A stretch of DNA of 8,219 nt, taken from the NCBI GenBank assembly GCA_002725445.1, contig PBPD01000132.1:1-8219 (forward strand), in the 5' to 3' direction. A program made the translations under genes and the position numbers. Shown in pieces: positions 1 through 5,515 of this stretch. Source of the stretch: Rickettsiales bacterium. Lineage in GTDB: Bacteria; Pseudomonadota; Alphaproteobacteria; Rickettsiales; UBA3002. The notes below the pieces were generated by a model, which did no database searches, was not told where the DNA came from, and saw nothing but the letters and a program-made list of their open reading frames with translations. Every line of letters begins with the position of its first letter. The stretch's first letter is position 1.

Positions 1-843
1 ATCGCCTTCGCCGATTACCAGCGCGTCCTTGCCTTTCTGGCAACCAATATCGACTTCGGCCGATGGCTCGGTGAAGGGGAAGAAGCTAGGGCGGAAGCGC
101 ATCGGAATGCCGCTTTTGCCAAAAAACACATCGACAAAGTCCTGCAACACGCCTTTGAGGTGGCCCATATGAATGTCTTTACCAATAACCAACCCTTCCA
201 GCTGATGGAACATCGGTGTGTGCGTCATGTCGGAGTCACAGCGATAGGTCGCGCCGGGCGCGATAATACGTAAAGGCGGCTTATCCTTCAGCATGCTACG
301 GATTTGCACAGGCGATGTATGAGTGCGAAGCACAAGTGGATCGCCTTTTTCATCCGTGCCCTGCATGTAAAATGTGTCATGCATTTGGCGGGCAGGGTGC
401 TCGGGCGGAATATTCAGCGCTGTGAAATTGTGGAAATCATCTTCAATCTCGGGGCCTTCGGCAACGCTAAAGCCGAAATCAGCAAATATTGCGGTGATTT
501 CGTCGATCACCTGAGTGATTGGGTGAATCGCACCACGCGGCTCCTGACGCACGGGCAACGAGATATCGATGGTTTCGTCGGCCAGTCGCGCGTTGGTTTC
601 TTCCAGCTCCAGCGCTTGCTGTTTCACTTCAATGGCGGCGGTGATGGCTTGTTTGGTTTTGTTGAGGGCGGCGCCTAATGTCTTGCGTTCCTCTGGCGAG
701 CGCTGACCCATGGTTTTAAGCTGCTCGGTGATTTTCCCTTTTTTGCCCAGATAAGCCACGCGCAGATCATCCAGCGACTTCAGCGAGTCGGCGTTATTGA
801 TCGCGTTTTGCGCTTCGGCTTGTAATGCGTCTACTTCATCCAT
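1..843 (-). CDS. pheS: Phenylalanine--tRNA ligase alpha subunit (PheS), 3'-truncated by window edge
   Basis: Catalytic alpha subunit of the cytoplasmic alpha2-beta2 enzyme that charges tRNA-Phe with phenylalanine. Translating the minus strand from ATG 843 gives 281 open codons. The first ~85 residues are the charged, helical tRNA-binding arm (contains RVAYLGKKGKIT). The class II catalytic core follows: GPEIEDDFHNF at about 128-138, the active-site stretch THTPMFHQLEGL at about 207-218, and RFRPSFFPFTEPSAEVDI at about 248-265. About 65-75 C-terminal residues, including class II motif 3, lie beyond the left edge. The gene sits 81 bases after rplT, the usual rpmI-rplT-pheST order. An in-frame ATG at 879 would add 12 residues, but it starts 1 base past the terminator U-tract and matches no family N-terminus I recall, so 843 is preferred. 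Neither start has a Shine-Dalgarno. Family assignment is near certain; the start is less sure. Confidence 0.96.
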   Translation of the reverse strand, partial: MDEVDALQAEAQNAINNADSLKSLDDLRVAYLGKKGKITEQLKTMGQRSPEERKTLGAALNKTKQAITAAIEVKQQALELEETNARLADETIDISLPVRQEPRGAIHPITQVIDEITAIFADFGFSVAEGPEIEDDFHNFTALNIPPEHPARQMHDTFYMQGTDEKGDPLVLRTHTSPVQIRSMLKDKPPLRIIAPGATYRCDSDMTHTPMFHQLEGLVIGKDIHMGHLKGVLQDFVDVFFGKSGIPMRFRPSFFPFTEPSAEVDIGCQKGKDALVIGEGD

Positions 844-880
844 GCGAGGTTGGATAGGACAGAAATAAAGGTTTGTCATT

Positions 881-906
881 AAAAAAGGGGGCACAAAGCC
901 CCCTTT
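881..906 (-). terminator. Rho-independent terminator after rplT
   Basis: Read on the minus strand, this is a 6-bp G/C stem (GGGGGC/GCCCCC) with a 5-base loop, extended by three A-T pairs and followed by six T. It lies 18 bases after the rplT stop and upstream of pheS. Either pheS is expressed by partial read-through, as at the attenuated pheST operon of E. coli, or it has its own promoter inside rplT. I see no Phe-rich leader peptide between rplT and pheS, so classical pheM-type attenuation is not supported. Confidence 0.85.
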
Positions 907-924
907 CAGATCTTTTTTTAAGCG

Positions 925-1311
925 TTATGCCGCTTTTTGCTGTGCAGCGCTGTCATTGCCCAGCGCTTCGCGAGCTGCGTCCACCAGTGCGGTGAATGCA
1001 TCTGCCTCGTGCACAGCCAGTTCGGCCAACACTTTGCGATCCAGCTCGATACCAGCCTTGTTCAGCCCGTTCATGAAGGTCGCATAGGTCATACCATTCT
1101 GACGTGCGGCTGCGTTGATACGCTGAATCCACAGGCGACGGAAGTCACGTTTCTTCACGCGACGGTCGCGATACGCATATTGCAGCGCTTTTTCAACTTT
1201 TTGGACTGCTACGCGGTAGCAGTTTTTGGAACGGCCGCGATAGCCTTTCGCCATCTTCATCACTTTTTTGTGACGTTTACGTCCAGGTACTCCACGTTTT
1301 ACATGAGCCAT
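925..1311 (-). CDS. rplT: 50S ribosomal protein L20
   Basis: L20 binds 23S rRNA early in assembly of the large ribosomal subunit; in several bacteria it also represses its own operon by binding the mRNA leader. The 128-residue product begins MAHVKRGVPGRKRHKKVMKM, the typical strongly basic L20 N-terminal extension. The conserved RDRRVKKRDFRRLWIQRINA segment follows at about 48-67, then NGMTYATFMNGL and AGIELDRKVLAELA. It is about ten residues longer than E. coli L20 because of an Ala/Gln-rich C-terminal tail. ATG 1311 has a good Shine-Dalgarno (GAGAGGAG) about 8 bases upstream. The gene starts 17 bases after the rpmI stop, consistent with co-transcription, and is followed by a terminator. Confidence 0.98.
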   Translation of the reverse strand: MAHVKRGVPGRKRHKKVMKMAKGYRGRSKNCYRVAVQKVEKALQYAYRDRRVKKRDFRRLWIQRINAAARQNGMTYATFMNGLNKAGIELDRKVLAELAVHEADAFTALVDAAREALGNDSAAQQKAA

Positions 1312-1328
1312 GATTTATTCTCCTCTCA

Positions 1329-1529
1329 CTAACCGCCGTACGGCATGAATTTTTTAACGATCTTCGCATCCGCGTCACTCAACGTAGTGGTGCCGCGCTG
1401 GTCGCGAATGAACGACTTGCTGCGTTTGGACATACCGTGCTGTTTGCCCGCTTGGTTAGCTTTGACCTTGCCTTTGGCGGTCAGAGAGAAACGTCCTTTG
1501 ACGCTACTTTTCGTCTTTAACTTCGGCAT
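1329..1529 (-). CDS. rpmI: 50S ribosomal protein L35
   Basis: Small basic protein of the large ribosomal subunit. The 66-residue length is usual for the family. It begins MPKLKTKSSVKGRF and contains the conserved RSKSFIRDQRGTTTLSDAD stretch and the C-terminal VKKFMPYGG. ATG 1529 is preceded by AAAGGAT with the core about 8 bases upstream. It is the first gene of the minus-strand operon with rplT and pheS. infC, which precedes rpmI in many bacteria, is not here: the upstream neighbour is a divergent membrane-protein gene. Confidence 0.98.
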   Translation of the reverse strand: MPKLKTKSSVKGRFSLTAKGKVKANQAGKQHGMSKRSKSFIRDQRGTTTLSDADAKIVKKFMPYGG

Positions 1530-1564
1530 TTGAACAATCCTTTTAATCTAATGCTTTAAGCGAT

Positions 1565-1596
1565 GGTCGCCCAGGCATGCCATTGGCCCGACAACC
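1565..1596 (-). promoter_or_regulatory. Candidate leader hairpin upstream of rpmI (possible L20 autoregulatory site)
   Basis: In the predicted 5' leader of rpmI-rplT the minus strand can fold into a 7-bp stem (GGTTGTC with GGCGACC, two G-U pairs), then a one-base bulge, a 4-bp stem (GGGC with GCCT) and a 9-base loop. L20 is known to repress rpmI-rplT in E. coli and Bacillus through structured leaders that mimic its rRNA site. I have not shown that this hairpin resembles those sites, so the regulatory role is an inference from its position. Confidence 0.3.
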
Positions 1597-1631
1597 GGAA
1601 AATACCCAATGCTATGAGCAGAGGGAGGTGG

Positions 1632-1660
1632 TGTATAACCTTTGAGCCCCTATTTTGCAA
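1632..1660 (-). promoter_or_regulatory. Predicted sigma-70 promoter of rpmI-rplT
   Basis: On the minus strand, TTGCAA (1660-1655) and TATACA (1637-1632) are separated by 17 bases. Each hexamer matches consensus at 4 of 6 positions. A/T-rich sequence upstream (about 1661-1700) could act as an UP element. Transcription would begin near 1625, giving a leader of about 95 bases. Moderate support only. Confidence 0.45.
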
Positions 1661-1703
1661 GCATTTATTCGTATATGCCTTGTACGATTTTTTTCGGTTT
1701 TGG

Positions 1704-1733
1704 TTGAAAATCAGGTGCCCGACCCCATATAAT
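1704..1733 (+). promoter_or_regulatory. Predicted promoter of the BI-1 gene; sigma-70 element with overlapping sigma-32-like element
   Basis: TTGAAA (1704-1709) and a perfect TATAAT (1728-1733) are 18 bases apart, a good sigma-70 promoter with transcription starting near 1740. The same TTGAAA followed 13 bases later by CCCCATAT (1723-1730) also fits the heat-shock sigma-32 pattern known from E. coli (CTTGAAA, 11-16 bases, CCCCATNT), except that G replaces the leading C. The sigma-70 reading is well supported; the heat-shock reading is a hypothesis. Confidence 0.7.
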
Positions 1734-1763
1734 AATGCGCACAACAAACTGTGTTTGTGGATT

Positions 1764-1770
1764 AGGAGGA
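1764..1770 (+). promoter_or_regulatory. Ribosome binding site that fixes the BI-1 start
   Basis: AGGAGGA lies five bases before ATG 1776. The frame is open back to 1563, but the upstream part overlaps the predicted promoter and does not resemble the family, so this strong site selects ATG 1776. Confidence 0.9.
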
Positions 1771-1775
1771 AAACT

Positions 1776-2504
1776 ATGAATCCGTGGAATAAACCTGAGT
1801 CTATGTCGAGCTCTGCCCAGTCGGTAGAGATGGATCAGGGCTTACGCAGCTACATGCTGCAAGTATATAACTACATGACCAGCGCGCTGTTGCTGACTGG
1901 TATTGTAGCATATTTTGCCGGTACGTCCCCAGCATTCTTGTCGCTGATGGTAACCGAAACCGGTCTGAGCCCACTGGCGTGGATTGTGATGCTTGCGCCT
2001 TTGGGGGTTGTGTTCTTTTTGAGCGCCCGCATGCATAAAATGAGCGTTAGCTCTGCAAAAATGTGGTTCTGGGGCTATTCGGCGTTGATGGGACTGTCGC
2101 TATATTATGTGTTCGCCGTGTTCACTGGCGAAAGCATTGTGCGCGTGTTCTTTATCACGGCGGCTACTTTCGGATCGATGAGCCTGTATGGTTACACCAC
2201 CAAGCGCGACTTGAGCGGTATGGGCAGCTTCCTGTTTATGGGGCTGATCGGTATCATCATCGCGTCGCTGGTGAACATCTTCCTGCAAAGCCCTGTGCTG
2301 TATTACGCGATCTCGATCATCGGTGTGTTGGTGTTTGTTGGCCTGACAGCCTACGACACACAGAAGATCAAAAGCATGTATTACCAATATGCAGGTAACG
2401 AGGAAGGGCTGGCGAAGTCGTCGATTATGGGCGCGCTGAGCCTGTATCTGGACTTTATCAACCTGTTCATCATGCTGCTGCAATTGTTTGGCGACCGCCG
2501 CTAA
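1776..2504 (+). CDS. Bax inhibitor-1 (BI-1/YccA/YetJ) family membrane protein
   Basis: Inner-membrane protein of 242 residues, the usual size for bacterial BI-1 homologues. After a short polar N-terminus (1-30) there are about seven hydrophobic segments, near 32-48, 66-84, 96-116, 122-141, 149-169, 175-193 and 216-237. The two family-signature Asp regions are present: GLTAYDTQKIK (Asp194) and LSLYLDFINLF (Asp226). In Bacillus YetJ the equivalent di-aspartate pair senses pH and gates a calcium leak; E. coli YccA interacts with the FtsH protease. Which role applies here cannot be read from the sequence. The start is set by a strong ribosome binding site. The gene has its own promoter and terminator, so it is probably monocistronic, divergent from rpmI. 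Family membership is confident; specific function is not known. Confidence 0.93.
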   Translation: MNPWNKPESMSSSAQSVEMDQGLRSYMLQVYNYMTSALLLTGIVAYFAGTSPAFLSLMVTETGLSPLAWIVMLAPLGVVFFLSARMHKMSVSSAKMWFWGYSALMGLSLYYVFAVFTGESIVRVFFITAATFGSMSLYGYTTKRDLSGMGSFLFMGLIGIIIASLVNIFLQSPVLYYAISIIGVLVFVGLTAYDTQKIKSMYYQYAGNEEGLAKSSIMGALSLYLDFINLFIMLLQLFGDRR

Positions 2505-2530
2505 AACACGCAGTATAGCACCAAAATGGA

Positions 2531-2559
2531 AAAGCCCGGCCAATGTGCCGGGCTTTTTT
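2531..2559 (+). terminator. Rho-independent terminator after the BI-1 gene
   Basis: A 10-bp perfect inverted repeat (AAAGCCCGGC with GCCGGGCTTT), a 6-base loop and a six-T run lie 26 bases after the BI-1 stop codon. This is a textbook intrinsic terminator. The A-run on the left arm could let it work in both directions, but no minus-strand gene ends here. Confidence 0.95.
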
Positions 2560-2596
2560 GTTGTGTATAAGTCTAACATATTGCCTTGCAAGCCAA

Positions 2597-2625
2597 TTCA
2601 TGGCATACTAAACAAGTAATATAAT
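2597..2625 (+). promoter_or_regulatory. Predicted promoter of the SprA-like gene
   Basis: A perfect TATAAT at 2620-2625 is preceded 17 bases upstream by a poor -35 (TTCATG, 3 of 6). It lies after the BI-1 terminator and about 50 bases before the start codon at 2678, the right place for an independent promoter. The weak -35 suggests low-level or activator-dependent expression. Confidence 0.45.
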
Positions 2626-2677
2626 ACATAGCGAACAAGTATGAGTCGCTAGACGGCAAGTATAGGAAAGTATCCGC

Positions 2678-3487
2678 ATGAATGTGCCTGGCGCGCAGCT
2701 TAATGCGCAACCTTTATTAAACAATATATTGGCAAACCGTGCTCCGCGGGTGGACGCTGCGTCGACCGCGTTGAAGCAGGTGGATGCCGATGTGCGTGCG
2801 CAGGCGCAAAAGTCGGCAGCGCAGGCGGGTGGTGCTACATCCACCGCGCAATACAGCTATACAGTAGGGCCTGATGGTCAGCTTTATGCAACCAGTGCAA
2901 CCGTTACCACGACGCGTCGTGGCGAAGGGGTGCGTGATCCGCTCAGCCTTGCCCCCGGACAGGTAGGCAATGACAATACCAGCCCAAGCAGCCCGCTAAA
3001 CAATATTCCCGATCGTCGGCCGTCTTCACTCAGTGATCTGCTGCGCCCACGGCCTCAGCTGTCACCGTCTGATGAAGCGGCGGTATTTGGTTCGGAAGCC
3101 TTCCTGAAAGAAACCCAGGAATCGAACGACGCTGCCTATCTGGCGCGTCTGCAATTGGCAGATTTTGGCGTGCGTGCGCAGGAAAATCAGCATTTGCAGG
3201 CATCGGGCGGGCTTGGCTCTGCCCCAAAATATGATTATCAGGTGGGCCCAGACGGCAAGCTATATGCTGTCGCTGGCAGTGTGAGTATAAGCTCAGGCCC
3301 GGCAGCCACGCCTGAAGAAGCCGCAGCGGATGCTGCCGCCGTTGGGCGCGCCGCACTGGCCGCCACCGATGTGTCGGCGCAGGATATCTCCGTAGCCCGC
3401 AAGGCGCAGTCGAATGCGGCATATTTATATGCTTCCAACAATAATATTGTCGATCGCGCTAATCCAGCCATTGACCTTGCCTCATAA
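2678..3487 (+). CDS. SprA-related/CJM1_0395-like protein with duplicated core and degenerate HExxH motif
   Basis: 269 residues, no signal peptide or membrane segment, rich in Ala, Gln, Ser and Asp. Two copies of one motif align without gaps, 126 residues apart: residues 39-79 (begins VRAQAQKSAAQAGG, contains YTVGPDGQLYA) and 165-205 (begins VRAQENQHLQASGG, contains YQVGPDGKLYA); 18 of 41 positions are identical. From memory, the SprA-related family, annotated as putative metalloproteases, has a core VRAHExAHxxAGG ... YxxGPDGxxYAVGGEVSID, followed by SAQDxxVAxKA. The C-terminal SAQDISVARKAQSNAA (233-248) fits that third element. The HExxH position reads QENQH (168-172) in copy 2 and QAQKS (42-46) in copy 1, so zinc protease activity is doubtful. 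The linker (80-135) is Pro/Ser-rich. ATG 2678 has AGGA 10 bases upstream. Family link is moderately sure; function unknown. Confidence 0.72.
   Translation: MNVPGAQLNAQPLLNNILANRAPRVDAASTALKQVDADVRAQAQKSAAQAGGATSTAQYSYTVGPDGQLYATSATVTTTRRGEGVRDPLSLAPGQVGNDNTSPSSPLNNIPDRRPSSLSDLLRPRPQLSPSDEAAVFGSEAFLKETQESNDAAYLARLQLADFGVRAQENQHLQASGGLGSAPKYDYQVGPDGKLYAVAGSVSISSGPAATPEEAAADAAAVGRAALAATDVSAQDISVARKAQSNAAYLYASNNNIVDRANPAIDLAS
2792..2914 (+). repeat. Core repeat copy 1 in the SprA-like gene
   Basis: Encodes residues 39-79. The first 13 bases (GTGCGTGCGCAGG, 2792-2804) are identical to the start of copy 2, and the protein aligns to copy 2 without gaps. The position of the family's HExxH reads QAQKS, retaining none of the three zinc/catalytic residues. 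Confidence 0.8.
3170..3292 (+). repeat. Core repeat copy 2 in the SprA-like gene
   Basis: Encodes residues 165-205 and starts with the same 13 bases as copy 1 (3170-3182). It is closer to the family core: QENQH keeps the Glu and the second His but has Gln for the first His, and YAVAGSVSIS resembles the family's YAVGGEVSID. Confidence 0.8.
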
Positions 3488-3498
3488 AGGCTTACATT
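3471..3498 (+). promoter_or_regulatory. Possible promoter of the ABC-2 permease gene (near-leaderless)
   Basis: TTGACC (3471-3476, 5 of 6) and TACATT (3493-3498, 4 of 6) are 16 bases apart, at the end of the preceding gene. Transcription would start around 3505-3506, at the permease ATG itself, which lacks a Shine-Dalgarno. Co-transcription with the preceding gene is the alternative. Confidence 0.35.
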
Positions 3499-3505
3499 CC
3501 CCTCC

Positions 3506-4276
3506 ATGCAATCGATCAATCTAGTTGGGGTGTACACCCTCTATAAGCGTGAAGTATGGCGTTTTTTGAAAGTGTGGAACCAGACGGTGACCGCACCGAT
3601 GGTAACGACGCTTTTGTTTCTGGCTATTCTAACGCTTGCCTTGGGCGGTAGCCGCCGCACGGTGGGCGACATGCCGTTTGACCAGTTTATTGCGCCCGGC
3701 CTTATCATGATGGCGGTGGTGCAAAATGCCTTTGCCAACACGTCCTCTTCGCTGATGCTCCAAAAGATACAGGGCGTGATTATTGACCTGCTCATGCCGC
3801 CACTTTCTGGCGCAGAAATTACCTTTAGTATGGTGATGGGCGGTGTCAGTCGCGGTATTCTGGTTGGTATTTCGGTATCGGTAGCGATGGCGTTGTTTGT
3901 CGATATTGAGATGCATAGCTGGTCGCTGGCGGTGTTCTATCTGTTAGCGTCATCGATTATGCTGGCGTTGCTGGGCCTGCTTACAGGCATATGGGCGCAA
4001 ACTTTTGATCAGCTGGCCGCTATCACTAACTATGTGGTGACACCGCTTTCGTTTTTGTCGGGCACGTTCTATTCGATTCAGATGCTGCCCGGTTTTTGGT
4101 ATCATATCAGCCACGCCAATCCGTTTTTCTATATGATTGATGGCTTCCGCTACGCGCTGACTGGGTTTAGTGATGCGCCACCCGAAACGGGTATGATCGT
4201 GCTGATTGGCACCAACATCGTATTATGGACCATTGCCCAATATGTGTTGAAAAAGGGCTATCGCCTGAAGACGTGA
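3506..4276 (+). CDS. ABC-2 type transporter permease (YadH-like)
   Basis: Integral membrane subunit of an ABC-2 exporter, 256 residues, the same length as E. coli YadH, which it resembles throughout as far as I recall that sequence. After a cytoplasmic amphipathic N-terminus (1-28, KREVWRFLKVWNQT) there are about six hydrophobic segments, near 31-48, 60-78, 107-131, 138-161, 172-193 and 229-247. The ABC-2 signature region is clear: GLLTGIWAQTFDQL (157-170) and TPLSFLSGTFYSIQMLPGFW (179-198), then NPFFYMIDGFRYALTGF. The nucleotide-binding partner (YadG type) is not adjacent, so it must be encoded elsewhere; the substrate is unknown. The gene begins 18 bases after the preceding stop. ATG 3506 fits YadH alignment, but the only purine-rich stretch (AAAGG, 3486-3490) is 15 bases away, too far for a normal ribosome binding site. 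Confidence 0.9.
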   Translation: MQSINLVGVYTLYKREVWRFLKVWNQTVTAPMVTTLLFLAILTLALGGSRRTVGDMPFDQFIAPGLIMMAVVQNAFANTSSSLMLQKIQGVIIDLLMPPLSGAEITFSMVMGGVSRGILVGISVSVAMALFVDIEMHSWSLAVFYLLASSIMLALLGLLTGIWAQTFDQLAAITNYVVTPLSFLSGTFYSIQMLPGFWYHISHANPFFYMIDGFRYALTGFSDAPPETGMIVLIGTNIVLWTIAQYVLKKGYRLKT

Positions 4277-4327
4277 TTGAAAGGTTGACTTTAGCGCCTT
4301 CGCTTTCGATAATCCGCGCTCTTTCAA
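4277..4327 (+). repeat. Nested inverted repeats around the argD promoter (candidate operator)
   Basis: TTGAAAG (4277-4283) is the exact reverse complement of CTTTCAA (4321-4327), and AGCGC (4293-4297) of GCGCT (4316-4320). The outer pair brackets the promoter and the inner pair brackets the spacer and -10 box. No T-run follows, so this is not an intrinsic terminator for the permease. It does not match the E. coli ARG box. It could be an operator or an mRNA fold. Confidence 0.35.
4285..4313 (+). promoter_or_regulatory. Strong predicted sigma-70 promoter of argD-argF-hslO
   Basis: TTGACT (4285-4290) and GATAAT (4308-4313) each match consensus at 5 of 6 positions, with an ideal 17-base spacer. 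It lies in the 66-base gap between the permease stop and the argD start. Transcription would begin near 4320, giving a short leader of about 23 bases that still contains the AAAGG (4327-4331) ribosome binding site of argD. Confidence 0.8.
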
Positions 4328-4342
4328 AAGGTTTGCTCAATA

Positions 4343-5515
4343 ATGACCATAACGCCCTACATGCCAGTTTATCGCCGTGCGGATGTAACGATCACGCGCG
4401 GGGAAGGTTGCTATCTTTATGATACCACGGGCAAGCGCTATCTGGATTGTGCCGCAGGCATTGCCGTAAATGCGCTGGGGCATGGCCATCCACGCGTGGT
4501 GGAAGCGCTCAAAAAACAGGCAGACGAGCTGTGGCATTGCTCTAATCTATTTAATCACGAAGGCCTGCAGCGCTATGCGCAGCGGCTGGTGCGCTTAAGC
4601 TTTGCCGACACGGCATTTTTCTGCAGCTCAGGCACAGAAGCTGTAGAAGCGGCGATAAAGTTTGTACGCCGCGCCCATTACAGTGCAGGCAACACAAAAC
4701 GTTATCGCATCATCACCATGACGATGGGCTTTCATGGCCGCACGCTTGGCGCGCTTTCGGCCGCAGATGACCGTGCGTTTAGCGAAGGTTTCGAGCCGTT
4801 GCTTGACGGGTTTGACCGTGCCACTTTTAACGATCTTGAATCTGTCAAAGCGCAAATAACCGATGAAACCGCTGCTATCATGCTCGAGCCGATTCAGGGC
4901 GAGGGCGGGGTGAATACTGCAAGCAAAGCCTTTATGCAAGGCGTACGCAGATTGTGCGATGAACATGGTTTATTACTGTTTCTGGATGAAATTCAATGCG
5001 GCATGGCGCGCCCCGGTGCGTTGTTTGCCTATGAGGCTTATGGCGTAGAACCTGATTTGATTACGATTGCAAAAGGGATGGGCAATGGCTTTCCGTTGGC
5101 AGGGGTGCTGATGCGTGAAGCTATTGGTCATGCGTTGCCAGCTGGCAGTCACGGCTCGACCTATGGCAGTAACCCGCTGGCCATGGCGGTAGGCAATGCG
5201 GTGCTGGACGAACTTGAGCGACCAGAGTTTTTGAAAGCGGTGCGCAGCAAGGGAGATTATTTCACCAAGGCGCTGAATCGGCTGGTGGGCGAACACCCAT
5301 CGGTCTTTAAGGAAGTGCGCGGTATGGGGCTGATGCTTGGTCTGGCGATGCGCATTCCCGCCCGCGATTTTGCAGCAAAACTGCGTGAGGCAGGGCTGCT
5401 GGTGGCGCCGTGTTACGGCGATGTGCTACGTATTATTCCGCCACTGGTCATCACCGAGTCTGAAATGGATGAAGCGGTGGATATACTGAATCGAATAGCT
5501 AAGGATTATGCATGA
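4343..5515 (+). CDS. argD: Acetylornithine aminotransferase
   Basis: PLP-dependent class III (fold type I) aminotransferase of cytoplasmic arginine biosynthesis; transfers an amino group from glutamate to N-acetylglutamate semialdehyde to make N-acetylornithine. 390 residues, a normal length. Visible motifs: GHGHP (46-50), phosphate-binding SSGTEA (95-100), GFHGRTLGALSA (129-140), EPIQGEGGV (182-190), Asp215 of LDEIQCGMARPG for the pyridine nitrogen, and the Schiff-base Lys244 in TIAKGMGNGFPLAGV; GSTYGSNPLA (271-280) completes the cofactor pocket. ATG 4343 has AAAGG about 11 bases upstream. The stop overlaps the argF start (ATGA), indicating translational coupling. Placement before argF makes ArgD the best call; some homologues also act as succinyl-diaminopimelate aminotransferase (DapC), which cannot be excluded. 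Confidence 0.95.
   Translation: MTITPYMPVYRRADVTITRGEGCYLYDTTGKRYLDCAAGIAVNALGHGHPRVVEALKKQADELWHCSNLFNHEGLQRYAQRLVRLSFADTAFFCSSGTEAVEAAIKFVRRAHYSAGNTKRYRIITMTMGFHGRTLGALSAADDRAFSEGFEPLLDGFDRATFNDLESVKAQITDETAAIMLEPIQGEGGVNTASKAFMQGVRRLCDEHGLLLFLDEIQCGMARPGALFAYEAYGVEPDLITIAKGMGNGFPLAGVLMREAIGHALPAGSHGSTYGSNPLAMAVGNAVLDELERPEFLKAVRSKGDYFTKALNRLVGEHPSVFKEVRGMGLMLGLAMRIPARDFAAKLREAGLLVAPCYGDVLRIIPPLVITESEMDEAVDILNRIAKDYA

Noticed and set aside
304..678. Plus-strand open frame of 124 codons
   Set aside because: It is antisense to the well-conserved pheS and shows no recognisable protein features.
937..1332. Plus-strand open frame of 131 codons
   Set aside because: It lies opposite rplT, whose L20 sequence is unmistakable; the frame is a shadow.
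1563..1775. N-terminal extension of the BI-1 protein by 71 residues
   Set aside because: The extension has no ribosome binding site, covers the predicted promoter and does not resemble the family. AGGAGGA before ATG 1776 is decisive.
2100..2591. Minus-strand open frame of 163 codons, spanning the terminator
   Set aside because: Rich in His and Gln as expected for the reverse of a membrane-protein gene; it overlaps BI-1 and its terminator and lacks known motifs.
3170..3210. Calling the SprA-like protein an active zinc metalloprotease
   Set aside because: The first His of HExxH is Gln in copy 2, and all three key residues are missing in copy 1, so activity cannot be claimed.
3030..3537. Minus-strand open frames opposite the SprA-like gene
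   Set aside because: The plus-strand frame has two family-like modules, a ribosome binding site and a promoter; the antisense frames have none.
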